Shown in pieces: positions 22,889-34,199 of a stretch of 64,000 nt of DNA. The notes below the pieces were generated by a model, which did not search any database, was not told the origin of the DNA, and was given only the letters and a program-made list of their open reading frames with translations. Where the stretch lies: contig OU015654.1 in the NCBI GenBank assembly GCA_907165275.2, positions 13,099,501 to 13,163,500 of the forward strand. The letters run 5' to 3'. Each line of letters starts with the position of its first letter. Position 1 is the stretch's first letter. A program made the position numbers and the translations under genes. Source of the stretch: Zygaena filipendulae. Taxonomy: Eukaryota; Arthropoda; Insecta; Lepidoptera; Zygaenidae.

Positions 22889-23178
22889 ATTGGGCATGAT
22901 GACTAAATTATAAGTTTTAGTTCGTCTGTTAGATTAATAAAAAACACTAAATGGACATGTATTTTTCCTTTTTTTACATAATCAAAAAATAACGGCGATA
23001 AATTGAGTACAAATCCCGTGTGACGTCACACCGAGGTACATTTTATACTTAGTTATGACGTCGTCGACCTCCCACTTCCTAAACATGAATGCGTTTTATC
23101 TAGATAAGTATTTAACAATAATTCGAAAAAGCAAAAAATACGTGTCAATTATTTTCATGATTTTTATGCCCAATCCCA
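22889..23178 (-). mobile_element. MITE family A, divergent copy
   Basis: GGGATTGGGCATGATGACTA at left and TTATGCCCAATCCC at right, so the flanks extend the palindrome. One TGACGTCA at 23021 and an altered second site near 23057. Confidence 0.75.
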
Positions 23179-23880
23179 CTATATTTTAGTCTAGTTTATT
23201 TGCTATATGATTAAAACATTTAAAAAAAATGTATTTTAGACAGAGTCATCCCTGTCCCTGTTAAATACATATTATCATAAATTGAAGGATATATAACTAC
23301 TTTGTGATAGATATTCCTTTACCACCTTGTCATTAAAAAAAAAAACTTGTAAAATACTTCATTACACTGACCCAATAAACCTTTCATGTTAGGTAAGTAC
23401 ATTTCCCAAACGAGAGGGAAAGTAACTTTGTTTTTTAGCTCAATATTTCTTTTGTAACATCGTTCCCAGCTTGTTCCTTCCTGATTGAAAACAGATTTAT
23501 TAGTTCCCCTAGTTTTTTCATGTTATATATACATTGTACAATGTACATAGGCAGGTACATACGATATCGTTTCGACACTGTAAGTACCCACTCCGAGTTG
23601 TTATATTAGAATTTTTGAAGTGAGACTGCTATGGATTCGGTGTTTTTTAAAAGCTTATTTTATAGTTAGAGTTGTTTTTTTTCTAATGATATATTAAGCA
23701 GATATTGTGTTCTAATACATAGTTAAGAAAAGCGTTAAATGACTTCTTGAGCGCCAATTCACGACGTGGTTTTTCTAAAAAAATTTATTAACAGTTATAA
23801 ACGCATGTATGAATAATTTAATACGAGCACCAGTATATTTTAAATAAACTAGTACCTACGTTATAAACGTCATACACTTA
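23179..23880. other. No gene seen
   Basis: AT-rich DNA with no recognised element. Confidence 0.35.
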
Positions 23881-24200
23881 CTAGCTGTTTCCCGCGGTTT
23901 CACCCGCTTTAATTTCGGAGATCCCGCGGGATAAGAGAGATAAGGATAGGTACCTACCCTTATCCTTTTCTGTGTCCTTGACAACATGCAGTATGCAATT
24001 ATGCATGCTGAGTATGCATGTTGAATTTATCTACGCCAATTTCGGAGTTTTCGTAGAAATTCCGGGATACAAAGTACCTTATATGTCCTTTTCTGTACCT
24101 CTGACAACGTGTATGCAAAATTTCACTGTGGTCGGTTGAGCCGTTAAGGCGTGAAAACGTAACAGACAAACTCACGTCCGCATTTACTCCATAGTAAGGA
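23881..24200 (-). mobile_element. Lep1-like Helitron with duplicated inner block
   Basis: CTAGCTGTTTCCCGCGGTTT; AATTTCGGAG-type blocks occur twice (23911 and 24040); inverted 5' end CATAGTAAGGA. Longer than the ~200-bp norm. Confidence 0.75.
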
Positions 24201-26015
24201 TACAACGTGAACTTAGACCTTTCTTTATCGTATTTTAATTATTGACAAAATAAGTGTCCCTGTTTATGTTTTCTGAATACACAAATGTTCCCATTCTAAA
24301 ACAGAAGACAAAACTATCGAAACAACACTTCAAAGCAATTCCTGTTAAGTAAAAGCCCTGAAATATATTTCTCTTCAGGCAAGTCGTAAATAACTGATTG
24401 GTGATCAAAGTTTTCTTTTGTTTCTCTCTACAAAAGAAGTGTAATAAACACTATCAGATCAAATACGGTGTTGGAGAAGAAATAAAAACTCATTTATTGC
24501 TTTCTAGCGACGAAAGAAATTTACGGTCACTGGCTTTAATAGTAAACAAGCCCAATAAGGACATTTAATGACAATTGTGTATTTATAACATGTATTTTAT
24601 GGAATTTTAATGAAGTTAATGTACTGGTTGATAATAATAATAATAACACTCACACATATTATACTTTTCAAAATACTAAATATTAGACACATAAATACTT
24701 GACTCCCCATAAAGCTATACGATAAGCTTGTGTCGAGAAGCCAAGCTAGCGTGGCACCTATTTTTATGCTACATAATAGATACCTCTGATTTTGAAAATT
24801 CTTTTAGCAATAGACTGCTACAGTGTTCCTGAGTGTCATAGGGTACTTTTCATCCCAAAATTATGAAATCCCACGGGAACTCCATTAGGCTACTTTGGAC
24901 TTCCTGCGTATATGCATGCATGTATTGTTGAGCCTGTTGAAAAGGTTTCATTTCTCACCGATTTAATTTGCATTCTATTTTCAAAACTTCTTTTTTTACT
25001 TCCATAAATTCCATATTGAAATATTTTTAGTTTGCCAGGAGCGCAACACTTTTAGCAAGCCCGAGGTATTTTACAAACTCAACTTTGGCGGAGTTATTGT
25101 GCTGTAGCGCGATAGAAAACGCCATCAATAAAAAAGTGTAGCCAAGTCTTTTACAATTGGACGGCGTATAAAATAAATAGGTAGTCGTTTCCAAATATCA
25201 ATTTCATGGAACCATACCTACAACCGAGTGTACCAAAGAGCGTGATATCTATTCAATATCGAATCGAACGCCACATAGCGTCGCGAGTGACCAATTTGTC
25301 CGGATTATTGCCGTATCGCTGTGTGCCGAACCGGGCCGGTGGCCTGTGGCCGGAGCCGAAAAAATATGTTAAGCCAAACAGACCTAAAGTCCCCCATTAA
25401 TTTTATTTAAACTAAAGGCATTTGTACTTTCCAGTAAATAAATTCTCGATGGGACAAGCTACGTTTGGAGGGAAAACAACTTCTAAAGTTAAGCTAGATA
25501 ATGGAGAAGTGATGATCATATTTTATCAGTTATTAGTACCTAGTACCTATTAGATGATAACAGCCGATGGTTAGTATGAGCCGCAAACTATGAGCTCACT
25601 TCTAAAAACAAAACTAGTAGGTATAAAGTTCATGATTTATTTATTTTTTTGTAAGAGAAAAATAAAATAGAACTCAGTGTCCGATTTAAATTTCAAAATT
25701 AATGATTTTTTTTTTACTTTCGTTACATAAAACCGCAGCGATGTTCAAATACAAAAAAAAAACGTGTGTCCATATTCCACAAACGGTACGTTTTTTGGTT
25801 TGGGGTATACAGAAAAAAATAAAATGGCAACTCTCAAAGGTAAAGAAAGATAGGAGGTCTGATGTTGTTACCCAAGCCGGCAGCAGTCTCTCGAATGAAG
25901 GGAGATTGAGTGTTTGAATGAATAAAATATTCTATTTGGACTTCCATTCGCTTACTTATGTACCGACACAATATTTTAACACTGCTCCTTTGTTATGTAA
26001 AGAAATATATAACCA
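24201..26015. other. No gene called; GC-richer patch 25200-25400
   Basis: A decayed + strand Helitron scrap lies at about 24800-24905 (CATAGGGTACTTTTCATCCC). The 64-codon frame 25206-25400 sits in GC-richer unique DNA (GGGCCGGTGGCCTGTGGCCG) with no recognised domain. The rest is AT-rich. Confidence 0.3.
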
Positions 26016-26337
26016 CTAGCTGTTTCCCGCGGTTGCACGTTCATTTTGGAGTTCCCGCGGATATTCTAGGATTAAAATATCACAATAATATGTCCTTTTC
26101 TGTCCCCCTGACTACGTGTATGCAAAACTCATGGTTCAAATCTCACGATTTTTCCACGAAAAATTCTTCTTTTTTTTTAAGTTTCACTTCTCGTCCCTTA
26201 GTATGGTGTGATGCTTACAAACATACGCACAAACTGTTAGAGTAAAACTAAAAACATGCATGCAGTTCGTGATGATAGATTGAGCCGTTAAGGCAAAACA
26301 AACAAACTCACTTTCGCATTTATAATATTAGTAAGGA
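26016..26337 (-). mobile_element. Lep1-like Helitron with foreign filler
   Basis: CTAGCTGTTTCCCGCGGTT at the 3' end and CGCATTTATAATATTAGTAA GGA at the 5' end. About 135 bases near 26125-26260 are not family sequence. Confidence 0.75.
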
Positions 26338-26664
26338 AGTAAGGATTTCATATTTGACATTTTACAGATTTTTTTTTGGTAAGGTCGTTACGAAATAGTG
26401 TGAACGACCCCGAAGCGCTTGCTGACTTGTTATAAAGGACGCGCGGACGGTACTATAAATAAGTATAAACATATTTTTCCTCCTGTTCATTCCCAAAAAA
26501 ATAAATAATAACAAATTGTGGTTACATGGGAACTCAATCCGATGATACGTGAAATCGTTAATGACATCATTATAATAATGAAAGACTCCAACATATGATT
26601 CGAATTTGTAATTATTGAGTACCTAGTAAATGTTTTGGTTTTATTCAAAGCTTTTATTTAACTG

Positions 26665-26790
26665 GCAATGTATGTATGTATGTAATTAACTGTTTGTACG
26701 GGTGGAATTTTGCACCTCAATTTTGAAGCAGATAATATCTTCAACCGATTGGGCTGAAATTTTGTATACTTACACGTTTAGTTTCGACGG
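26665..26790 (+). repeat. Unclassified dispersed repeat, copy 1
   Basis: TATGTATGTATGTAATTAAC, TTGTACGGGTG, CACCTCAATTTTGAAGCAGA and CTTCAACCGATTG recur at 60376-60480 in the same orientation. Confidence 0.6.
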
Positions 26791-27297
26791 CAGTGTATTG
26801 TTTAGCGCATTTGAATAAAAGCTTGTTTAATAAAAAGCTTTTTTTAAAAGTATTTTTTTATAATGACTTATTTTAATACAGATCTTAGATGTGTATAGTC
26901 TTAAATAATACATAAAAAAGAGCTGCCTGTATAGGTACCTATAAATTCCTGGGTTTACCCATGCGAGACATAATAAAAATTTGAATTGATTTGTTTTTTT
27001 TTGTACTGTTCTGTTATATTATAGTACTTTTGTTTCCTTAAAAAAAGCAATTATTAAATAATTATTTGGCAAATTTGGTTCCATGTTTTTGCTGAAGGAA
27101 TATAATATGGGGTTGATTTTTCTATTCCATACAGTTTTCCCCGAAGACCTATTTCACAGTCTACTGATCGTCTAACTTCAAAGCTTGGAATAAATCTCGA
27201 TTTATTTATTTCCTTTCATCCACACAAGCTTGCGTCCTCCCGTTGTGAATTAATGATGTGTTTATTAGCATGGATTTACATGGAATTTCTTATTACA
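26791..27297. other. No gene seen
   Basis: AT-rich DNA; nothing recognised. Confidence 0.35.
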
Positions 27298-27503
27298 CTA
27301 GCTGTGCCCCGTGGCTACACTCGCGGTAATTTCGGAGTTTCCGTGGAAGTTCCGGGAAAAAAGGACCCTATGTCCTTCTCTGTACCCCTCACAACGTGCA
27401 TGCCAAATTTCATTCAAATCTGCTCAGCCATTTTTGCATGATTGAGTAATAAACAACCAAAAATCCAAACATCCGCACTTTCACATTTACAATATTAGTA
27501 GGA
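27298..27503 (-). mobile_element. Lep1-like Helitron, complete
   Basis: CTAGCTGTGCCCCGTGGCTA to TTTACAATATTAGTAGGA, flanked by A and T; CCTATGTCCTTCTCTGTACC inside. 206 bp. Confidence 0.85.
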
Positions 27504-27555
27504 TTTAGAACAAGGGCAAGTTAACGAAAACACTATCTATATGTATCTACATATA

Positions 27556-27775
27556 AGATGCTTTGTCCTGAATTGAAATATTGACGGATCAACGCACAGC
27601 CTAAACCGCTGATCGTGGAAACCTGAAACTTAGAGGGTGTGAGCTCTGTATGACGTAGGCAACCGATGAGAAAGGATTTTTGAAAATTCTACCCCTGAGC
27701 GGGTGAAAAGTTTGTATGGAACAATTCCACGGGAACTCCGAAATTATCGCGGGTATAACCGTGCGGCACCGCTAG
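27556..27775 (+). mobile_element. Helitron, CTTTGTCCTGAA subfamily
   Basis: GATGCTTTGTCCTGAATTG, GATCAACGCACAGCCTAAAC, decayed hairpin and end CACCGCTAG at 27775. Confidence 0.75.
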
Positions 27776-27810
27776 TCATAAATAAGGATAAGTAGTTTAT
27801 GTACTTAACT

Positions 27811-28000
27811 AACCGCCGCACTCAGAGTCGGCTTTAATGATTACTTAGTTAAGTATAGATTTTTAAAAATGAGATGTAACTTAATTAGTTAAATGCCAAT
27901 TAACATTAATTTATTAAACTTGTCTGATTGCGGCAGTTTTGTTTTAAAAATCTATACTTAACTAAGTAATCATTAAAGTCGACTCTGAGTGCGGCCGTAA
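27811..28000. mobile_element. Foldback family B, deleted copy
   Basis: AACCGCCGCACTCAGAGTCG at left, GACTCTGAGTGCGGCCGTAA at right. Part of the left arm and loop is missing after GATTTTTAAAA, giving 190 bp. Confidence 0.8.
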
Positions 28001-28221
28001 GTTTCTACTACCTGACATACCTTAGCTAGGATAAAGTGAAAGCTTTAACAAAAAGATAATTTTAGTTTTCGTGATAGGTAGGTACTCTGATAGCGTATTC
28101 TCTCTTAGATACTACCATAATAAACTCTAGTAAGTAAGCCATTTAATTTTTTTCCCAGTTCCAAAATTTACCTTAAAAAAAACAATTGAACTTTTTCCTT
28201 ATTCGTTCGTTTCCACTTACT

Positions 28222-28617
28222 TTAGCTGACCCCCGCGGTTTCACCCGCGGTAATTTCGGAGTAGGTACTCGCAGGAATTCCGGGATAAAAGGTACCCTCA
28301 TCAAAAATCACTTTAGCTTCCTAAAAGTGAAAGAATTTTCAAAATCGGTTCAGTAGATCCAGAGATTACTCACTACACAGATATTATATTACTATACTAC
28401 CCACTACAATCTCACAAACTCAAGAACTCACAAACTCCTGAGTTCCCGAGGGAATTCCGGGATAAAAAGCACCCTGTACCACTCTGGATCACTGTAGCTC
28501 CCTATAAGTGAAAGAATTTTCATCATCGGTTCAGTAGATCCAGAGATTACCCTACAACGTGACAAACTCACAAACCCACAAACTCACAAACTTTGCTCTT
28601 TATAATATTAGTATAGA
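28222..28617 (-). mobile_element. Helitron with internal duplication
   Basis: GACCCCCGCGGTTTCACCCG at the 3' end (CTAG changed to TTAG). CGGTTCAGTAGATCCAGAGA occurs at 28346 and 28525. The 5' end is AATATTAGTATAGA. Confidence 0.75.
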
Positions 28618-28695
28618 TAAATGTGAATACAGTGTTTAGCTGTTTGTTTCTCTTTCACGCCTTAACTACTCAACCGATTGTCATGAAAGGGGAAT
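28618..28695 (+). mobile_element. Helitron fragment
   Basis: GCTGTTTGTTTCTCTTTCAC and CCTTAACTACTCAACCGATT; no 3' end. It adjoins the previous inverted copy. Confidence 0.4.
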
Positions 28696-29172
28696 GCCCA
28701 TATTTGGCTAAGAAACGCCCAACAATATGCTTTTGTTAAAAGAAAAGTACTGAATGATAAAAATTAAATCAAGGAAATCCGTAATTCATTGTTTTATGGA
28801 TTTAAGCAGTGTTGCCAATTATGTACTAATTTCGTCAGAAATACAATCGATACTGTTCATGTTGTTCGATTTATAAGATGTAGTTAATGTAATTAATTCA
28901 AATATTATTCGTTGCTTTTTCGAAACTTATTATGATTTTATGTTAATTGTACCTACAAGCAATTTATTATTGCTAAGTGATTTACCATGAGTTCTAACAT
29001 AAAAAATTATAATAAATGAAGCTACTGCATAATTTAACTGTTTTTCTTATCTGTATTTAAAAATACATAGAAAAGAAATGAAAAATTAAAATAATCATCT
29101 TTAAATAATAATCTTTAAAGCGCTTTAAGTAATTCGCTCTTTAATAAATTAATGATGAATTATAATACGAAC
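28696..29172. other. No gene seen
   Basis: AT-rich DNA upstream of the ATCGAT palindrome; nothing recognised. Confidence 0.35.
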
Positions 29173-29200
29173 TAAAATCGATATCGATCTATCGATTTTA
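29173..29200. promoter_or_regulatory. 28-bp palindrome with ATCGAT motifs
   Basis: Two perfect 11-base inverted arms (TAAAATCGATA and TATCGATTTTA) flank TCGATC. The DREF element of insect promoters is TATCGATA, and close variants occur here. With the ORF at 29363 it may mark a promoter; this is inference. Confidence 0.3.
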
Positions 29201-29362
29201 TGTTTATTAAGCGGCAACATCGAATTCAGATTCGATCTGATTTGATCATAATGACAGCTGCGACTGACGACTGTCTGTCACAAGTCGATACTGTTTGCAT
29301 TTGCATTACTTTGTTTGTTTTCGTGTGGATTTCTTATCTAAGTAACGAATAATAAATTCTAA

Positions 29363-29524
29363 ATGGAATCTGACAATTCTTCTTACAATACTGACCGCGG
29401 CCTAAATATGGATCCCGCTCCCGCTTCTCACGATAACCTGTGCACGAATTTGGATTTGTTAGCCACTGATAATGATGAACCTAGCTTTTCCATTATATAT
29501 CATAACAATCCGGACTTTTTCTAA
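29363..29524 (+). CDS. Isolated 53-codon acidic ORF, function unknown
   Basis: Seen: ATG at 29363 in a fair start context (A at -3, G at +4), 53 codons, stop TAA at 29522-29524. The peptide begins MESDNSSYNTDRGLNMD and is rich in D, E, N, S and P, with no cysteines except one near the middle, no signal peptide and no membrane segment. Codon use and GC content look more gene-like than the flanks. About 165 bases upstream is a 28-bp palindrome with three ATCGAT motifs. About 115 bases downstream a fragment of MITE family A begins. I do not recognise it. It could be the first piece of a decayed transposon gene, since acidic N-termini are common in transposases, a small real gene, or chance. Confidence 0.3.
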   Translation: MESDNSSYNTDRGLNMDPAPASHDNLCTNLDLLATDNDEPSFSIIYHNNPDFF

Positions 29525-29639
29525 ATCAATTCCTAGACTATTTTATTGTATAAATTACATATTATCATTTCCATATGCATTTATGTATGTGCACCTAGGG
29601 CCGAAGTGTCTATGGTCAGTGGGTATTCCCCTTTTGCAT

Positions 29640-29694
29640 ATTTTTATTATTCTACAAGACGGACTAAAATTAAAATTTAGTCATAATGCCCATT
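29640..29694 (+). mobile_element. MITE family A, solo right end
   Basis: TCTACAAGACGGACTAAAAT and TTAGTCATAATGCCCATTA. No core or left end. Confidence 0.6.
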
Positions 29695-30100
29695 AGCCTG
29701 GACTACGAGTGTTCCTTATGTTATGGGGCAGTATTAATTTAGCGACACGATCCGGCCATATGACGCGGTGGGTTTAGACACGAACGAAATGCCTGCTTTA
29801 AAATTTTATATTTTATAACTTCTACGAATTGTCGGTGAGTACACAAAAAGTTTAATAATATGCGCGTTTCTCGGAATAAATTAATTATGAACTCTTCTGT
29901 AATTTACGCCGAAAATCATCACCTCTATACCACAATACCTACAAATAATATTTAAGTGTCAGTTTGTATGTCGAGATAACGCTTTTTGCCATTTTACATG
30001 CTGTCATATATGTATAACTGCTCTCATTTTATGAAAATCCAACTAGAACTCCATCACCTCGCATCTTGCCATCTCCTTGTATTCATTTAAAACTTGAATA
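29695..30100. other. No gene seen
   Basis: No recognised element or frame. Confidence 0.35.
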
Positions 30101-30309
30101 TCTATACTGATATTATAACTAAATAGGTAGAGTTTGTAAAGTTAGTTTGGATGTAAGGTGGTAACCTCTGGAGCTAAAGCAACGATTCCAAAATGTCTTT
30201 TTGTCTGGTAGGATCGCTATAAAGTATTCCTGAGTGACTTGGGATACTTTTTAGAGTTCTTTTGGGAGTTCCAATATTAACGCAAGTGAAACCGCGTAAC
30301 AACATCTAG
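30101..30309 (+). mobile_element. Helitron, TCTATACTAATATTATA subfamily
   Basis: TCTATACTGATATTATAACT to AACATCTAG, 209 bp, with A and T flanks and a decayed hairpin (AGTGAAACCGCG). Confidence 0.75.
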
Positions 30310-30914
30310 TTTTGTGTACTGCAAATCTTACAATATAAAATATTATATTAGTATCTAGCAATTTTTATTGAATAAGTAAAATGTATTAATAAATAATCAA
30401 ATAAAAATCTGTCGTTATTAAATAATAGGTATCTATCTCATTCGATTCTTCACAATAAAAAATGATAGTCCTTAATAATGTTATAAAAGCATCATTCCTA
30501 AATAGCCTTAATGGATGTAAAATTACATCGGTTCATCAAACCACTGACAATCTAAAAAGGTGATTCATTTCATAGCTTATGACTACGGTCTAGAGTTGAA
30601 ATTCGATTGACATTAAAGACGAAAGGAGTAAGTGTGACAGCGGTCGGGTGTACCTATGACGAACAATTGACCCCCATCCACTGAGTCAATTGTCGAGTTG
30701 AGATGCGGGGATCCGATCCTTTGACGGTTCATTAGTGAAATAAACATTTAGTTGATGGCATTTTTTGTTTGAGAAACAAAAGCGTTGCGATTGTTTGATG
30801 ACGTAAACTGTAATTTTATTAAAGTCAAAAAGAGCCACATTATAGGCCTAATTTGAATAAATGATTTGACTATTGACAATTGACGAAAAAATTTTGTTCG
30901 CTTTTTATTAGGAA
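30310..30914. other. No gene seen
   Basis: AT-rich DNA; nothing recognised. Confidence 0.35.
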
Positions 30915-31126
30915 CCAGCTGTTCCCCGCGGTTTCACCTGCGGTAATTTCGAAGTTCCCGCAAGGATTCCAGGTTACAATATAGCCTATGTTACTCAGAG
31001 ATAATGTAGCTTTCTATGGTGAAGGAATTTTCGAAATCAGATCAGCAGTTTTTGAGTTAAATCGTAATAAATAAACACAAATACAAATCTCTCCTTTTAA
31101 AATATAATACTGATATTAATATAGAG
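30915..31126 (-). mobile_element. Helitron adjoining the hAT element
   Basis: CCAGCTGTTCCCCGCGGTTT (CTAG changed to CCAG) to the inverted 5' end CTGATATTAATATAGA. Confidence 0.75.
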
Positions 31127-31538
31127 CAGAGGTTCCCATACTTTTTTTTCTGATAGACCACTTTAAACATTTTGCTGGATCTGATGGACCCCCTGCAGCT
31201 ATTACATTTACGAAAAAAGTATATGTCTATGGCAATCTGTGTTGTGGCTATTTTTCAATCAACTATGAGTTAAAAGTTTTCGAAAAAAAGTTGAGAATGG
31301 AATAGAAGCATAGAAGAAGAATATGGAATATGCAAGTTCTTACAAAAACAATTTCTGAGCTTCTTATAATATTGTCTGCCTATATTCATAGGAGAAGTCA
31401 AGTCAGGTCACCTAATACATTTTTATAGACCCCCGTTAACGAGTTGTGGACCCCCATTTTTTTTCCACGCAAGCGTAGACCCCTGTCGGGCTCCCGTGGA
31501 CCCCTGGGGGTCCACCTGGACCACTTTGGGAATCAATG
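31127..31538. mobile_element. Non-autonomous hAT-type element, 412 bp
   Basis: Left end CAGAGGTTCCCATACTTTTT, right end CCACTTTGGGAATCAATG. An exact 8-bp duplication ATATAGAG lies at 31119-31126 and 31539-31546, as expected for hAT transposition. GGTCCACC and GGACCCCC motifs crowd the right end. No transposase frame. Confidence 0.85.
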
Positions 31539-31546
31539 ATATAGAG

Positions 31547-31798
31547 TTTACCCTGAGTATGGGCATCTACTGTATAACTATTGTAAAAATAAATTATTTA
31601 CGAAAAAAAAAATTATATCAATTACATTATCTAGTTACTCACAGTAGAATCTCTATATTAAAATGTTCATGCATTAATATTATTATTATAATTTTTTACA
31701 CTGTAGCAAATTGGGTAATATAAACGTTTTGCCGTCTACAAAAAGAGGAGTCTTAATAAATCTGTAACTTTCTTAAGTAAGTATATCTTTATAAATTT
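31547..31798. other. No gene seen
   Basis: AT-rich short gap between the hAT element and a SINE. Confidence 0.35.
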
Positions 31799-32056
31799 CA
31801 CGACCCGATTGGCGCAGAGGTCACCATGCCTACCCGCTAATCAAGGGGTTCCGTGTTCGATTCCCGGTGGGGGTGGACTTTGTGTGATGAACACATGGTT
31901 CCATTTTCCAGTCTAGGTGTGTTTATATATCTATAGTATAATATATAAGTAATTCTATGTAGTATATACCACGTTTGGTTTCCACGATACAAACTAATAA
32001 TAGCTTACTGTGGGATCAAGTGTTGTGATGTGGATTATTATTATTATTATTATAAA
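31799..32056 (+). mobile_element. tRNA-derived SINE with ATT tail
   Basis: A tRNA-like head with A box TTGGCGCAGAGG and B box GTGTTCGATTCCCGG, shared body GTGGACTTTGTGTGATGAA, and a tail of ATT repeats at 32036-32056. Confidence 0.75.
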
Positions 32057-32181
32057 TAAATCGATATTCGATAAGTACCTATTTCTTTGGGTATTGTTAT
32101 TTTATGTACAATAAAGAATTAACTAAATAAGTTACATTTGTTTATCACGTTGTGCGATATATACTTAAAGGTATACATGAT

Positions 32182-32424
32182 AATTGGACGCAGATAAGCA
32201 ATAACATGTTAACCCACAAAATGAAGTTATTGATTCAGAACGATTTATTGAGAGTAAAGGAACGTTTTTTAATTATGTGTTTACCTTATTACATTGCTTA
32301 AATATGTAACTAAATATTGAACATAAAAAATGTTGACACGAATGGCGCTCCTACTTTTAAAACACGATTTACTCAAAATTTCTCCAGTGTGGGTTGACAC
32401 ACTATTGCTTATCTATGTCCAATT
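32182..32424 (+). mobile_element. MITE family C, full copy
   Basis: AATTGGACGCAGATAAGCAA to TTGCTTATCTATGTCCAATT, flanked by TA-like ends, 243 bp. Confidence 0.85.
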
Positions 32425-32706
32425 ATTATGATTCATAAAATATATCAAATTGTATCTTGAATTTTCGATCTCATCGCGCCCAAAGAAGTTTCACATATAG
32501 GTAGATGTATTAACCAGCAGTGTTCGGATTAATGAAATGCTGTATAAATGCCGTATTAAATTTATTTTACGTATAATCTCGTGAAATACGCTACGGAAAC
32601 TTTTTGATATCCTGGCTTACATTTTATATGTTGAGTTAGGACAGAAGCTTCATTCAAATCCGTTTAGATTTCACTTTTCTTTTGCACTTACATATTATGT
32701 CTGTTA

Positions 32707-32930
32707 TTAACTGTGTCTCGCGGTTTCACCTATGTTAATTTCAGAGATCCCGCTGGGATTCCGGGATAAACGGTAGCCTAGGTTACTCCTTATAATATCC
32801 CGAAAGTCCCGTTAAAATAGGTCCAGCCGTCTCGGAGATTAGCCGGAACAAACAGGCAGACAGACAGAGAAAAAATTTAAAATTGATTTTTTGATGTAAG
32901 TAGGTACCGTATATACTTTTGTATGCATTG
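32707..32930 (-). mobile_element. Helitron, GTCTGTTTGTTCCGG subfamily
   Basis: CTGTGTCTCGCGGTTTCACC, GATCCCGCTGGGATTCCGGG, GGAGATTAGCCGGAACAAAC and a CAGACAGACAGA run. Confidence 0.65.
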
Positions 32931-32953
32931 ACTGAAAAGCTGTTTATTTGAAA

Positions 32954-33152
32954 CTAGCTGTGCCCCGCGGTTTCACCCGCGGTAATTTCGGATTTCGCGC
33001 GGGAATTCCAGGATAAAAAGTACCCTATGTCCTTCTCTGTATCCCTGACAAGGTTTATGCCAAATTTCAACCAAATCCGTTCGGCCGTTTTTGCGTGATT
33101 GAGTAACAAACATCCAAACATCCACACTTTCACATTTATAATATTAGTAGGA
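32954..33152 (-). mobile_element. Lep1-like Helitron, complete, 199 bp
   Basis: CTAGCTGTGCCCCGCGGTTT with a perfect hairpin, CCTATGTCCTTCTCTGTATC, and TATAATATTAGTAGGA. One of the least decayed copies. Confidence 0.9.
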
Positions 33153-33843
33153 AGTAGGATTACAAACAGACACTTGAATTTTATTTATATGTCTATATAG
33201 ACTAGACTAGATAAGTGTGCTTATTCTTGCTGAATACAGTTTATCTCATCTTATCTCATCTTATCTCGGTCTGTTAAAAACAAAACCCAGTATTCTAGGT
33301 TTTGTTTTTCATCCTATTAGATAACAAAGTTTGTCTTACATTTGTACAATACGATAGTACGAAATACACGCTCGAACGAACCCTTGAACTTCAAGCGCGG
33401 CGCCACCCCACGGCATTCTAAAAATAAATCGTCGAAAATAATTCCCTCCTAGCGAGTGAGACATGTCAGTTTGATAAAAGTGATTACTAAATAATAACCT
33501 CAAATTTTATATCGCGCAGGCAGAATGTGGGCGATAAAAATAGGGGTGTGACGAAAGATGTGGGTTACATTATTACTGGCTACACTGTGGTCGAGTTACA
33601 AGTGACAGAGTCTTGGCTACACCACCTCGGTATACTGCAAAAATATATTTAACGAAGTGTTTAGAAACACATTTTATAAAGTACATAAATATACGTAAAA
33701 TATATCCTGAGATACTCTGAGCAATATACAGTATAGTGATATAATATACTATAGAATATATAATAAGAATACTTAACATAGTAGATATAATATGTTTGAG
33801 GGCAACTTTGACTGAATTCCAATTAATAACGAAATTTCGTCTA
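33153..33843. other. No gene; small hairpin and 10-mer repeat
   Basis: CATCTTATCT repeats at 33243-33266, then a 12-bp stem (AAAAACAAAACC / GGTTTTGTTTTT) at 33277-33310. The 105-codon minus frame at 33573-33890 is hydrophobic but has no motif and overlaps the inverted repeat at 33844. Confidence 0.35.
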
Positions 33844-34199
33844 ATTATACAACGTGTTAATGAATTAACTGAAAACCTGATACACCCCATTTTAAAAAAT
33901 AAACAATATGATTAAAATATATTTTATGTCGAAAAAATCTATACTTTAAAAGTTATTCAATATTAGTTTGGAAGTGACGTATCGACGAAATTCTAAGCGC
34001 TACGCCCGCTTTTACCGGTTCGATTTTTTTTGCTGCAGGCGGCGTACGCGCCAAATATTGTATTATAAATAATTTAGACAAGGGCTGATAAAAATGAAAA
34101 AATATAACCTATATTAAAACATAGTGCGATCGATTCGCTAGTTGATTCTGAGCAAACTACTTTCTAGTTTTCAGTTAATTCATTAACACGTTGTATAAT
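33844..34199. repeat. 33-bp perfect inverted repeat around a 290-base loop
   Basis: 33844-33876 is the exact reverse complement of 34167-34199; ACAACGTGTTAATGAATTAA lies in the left arm. No target duplication was identified, so it may be a MITE or an inverted duplication. Confidence 0.75.

Noticed and set aside
31799..31875. Possible functional tRNA gene
   Set aside because: The B box is good, but the acceptor stem does not close, and the same head with a shared non-tRNA body occurs at 50696, so it is a SINE.
33573..33890. 105-codon hydrophobic minus-strand frame
   Set aside because: AT-rich sequence favours I, Y and F codons; no motif and it runs into the 33-bp inverted repeat.
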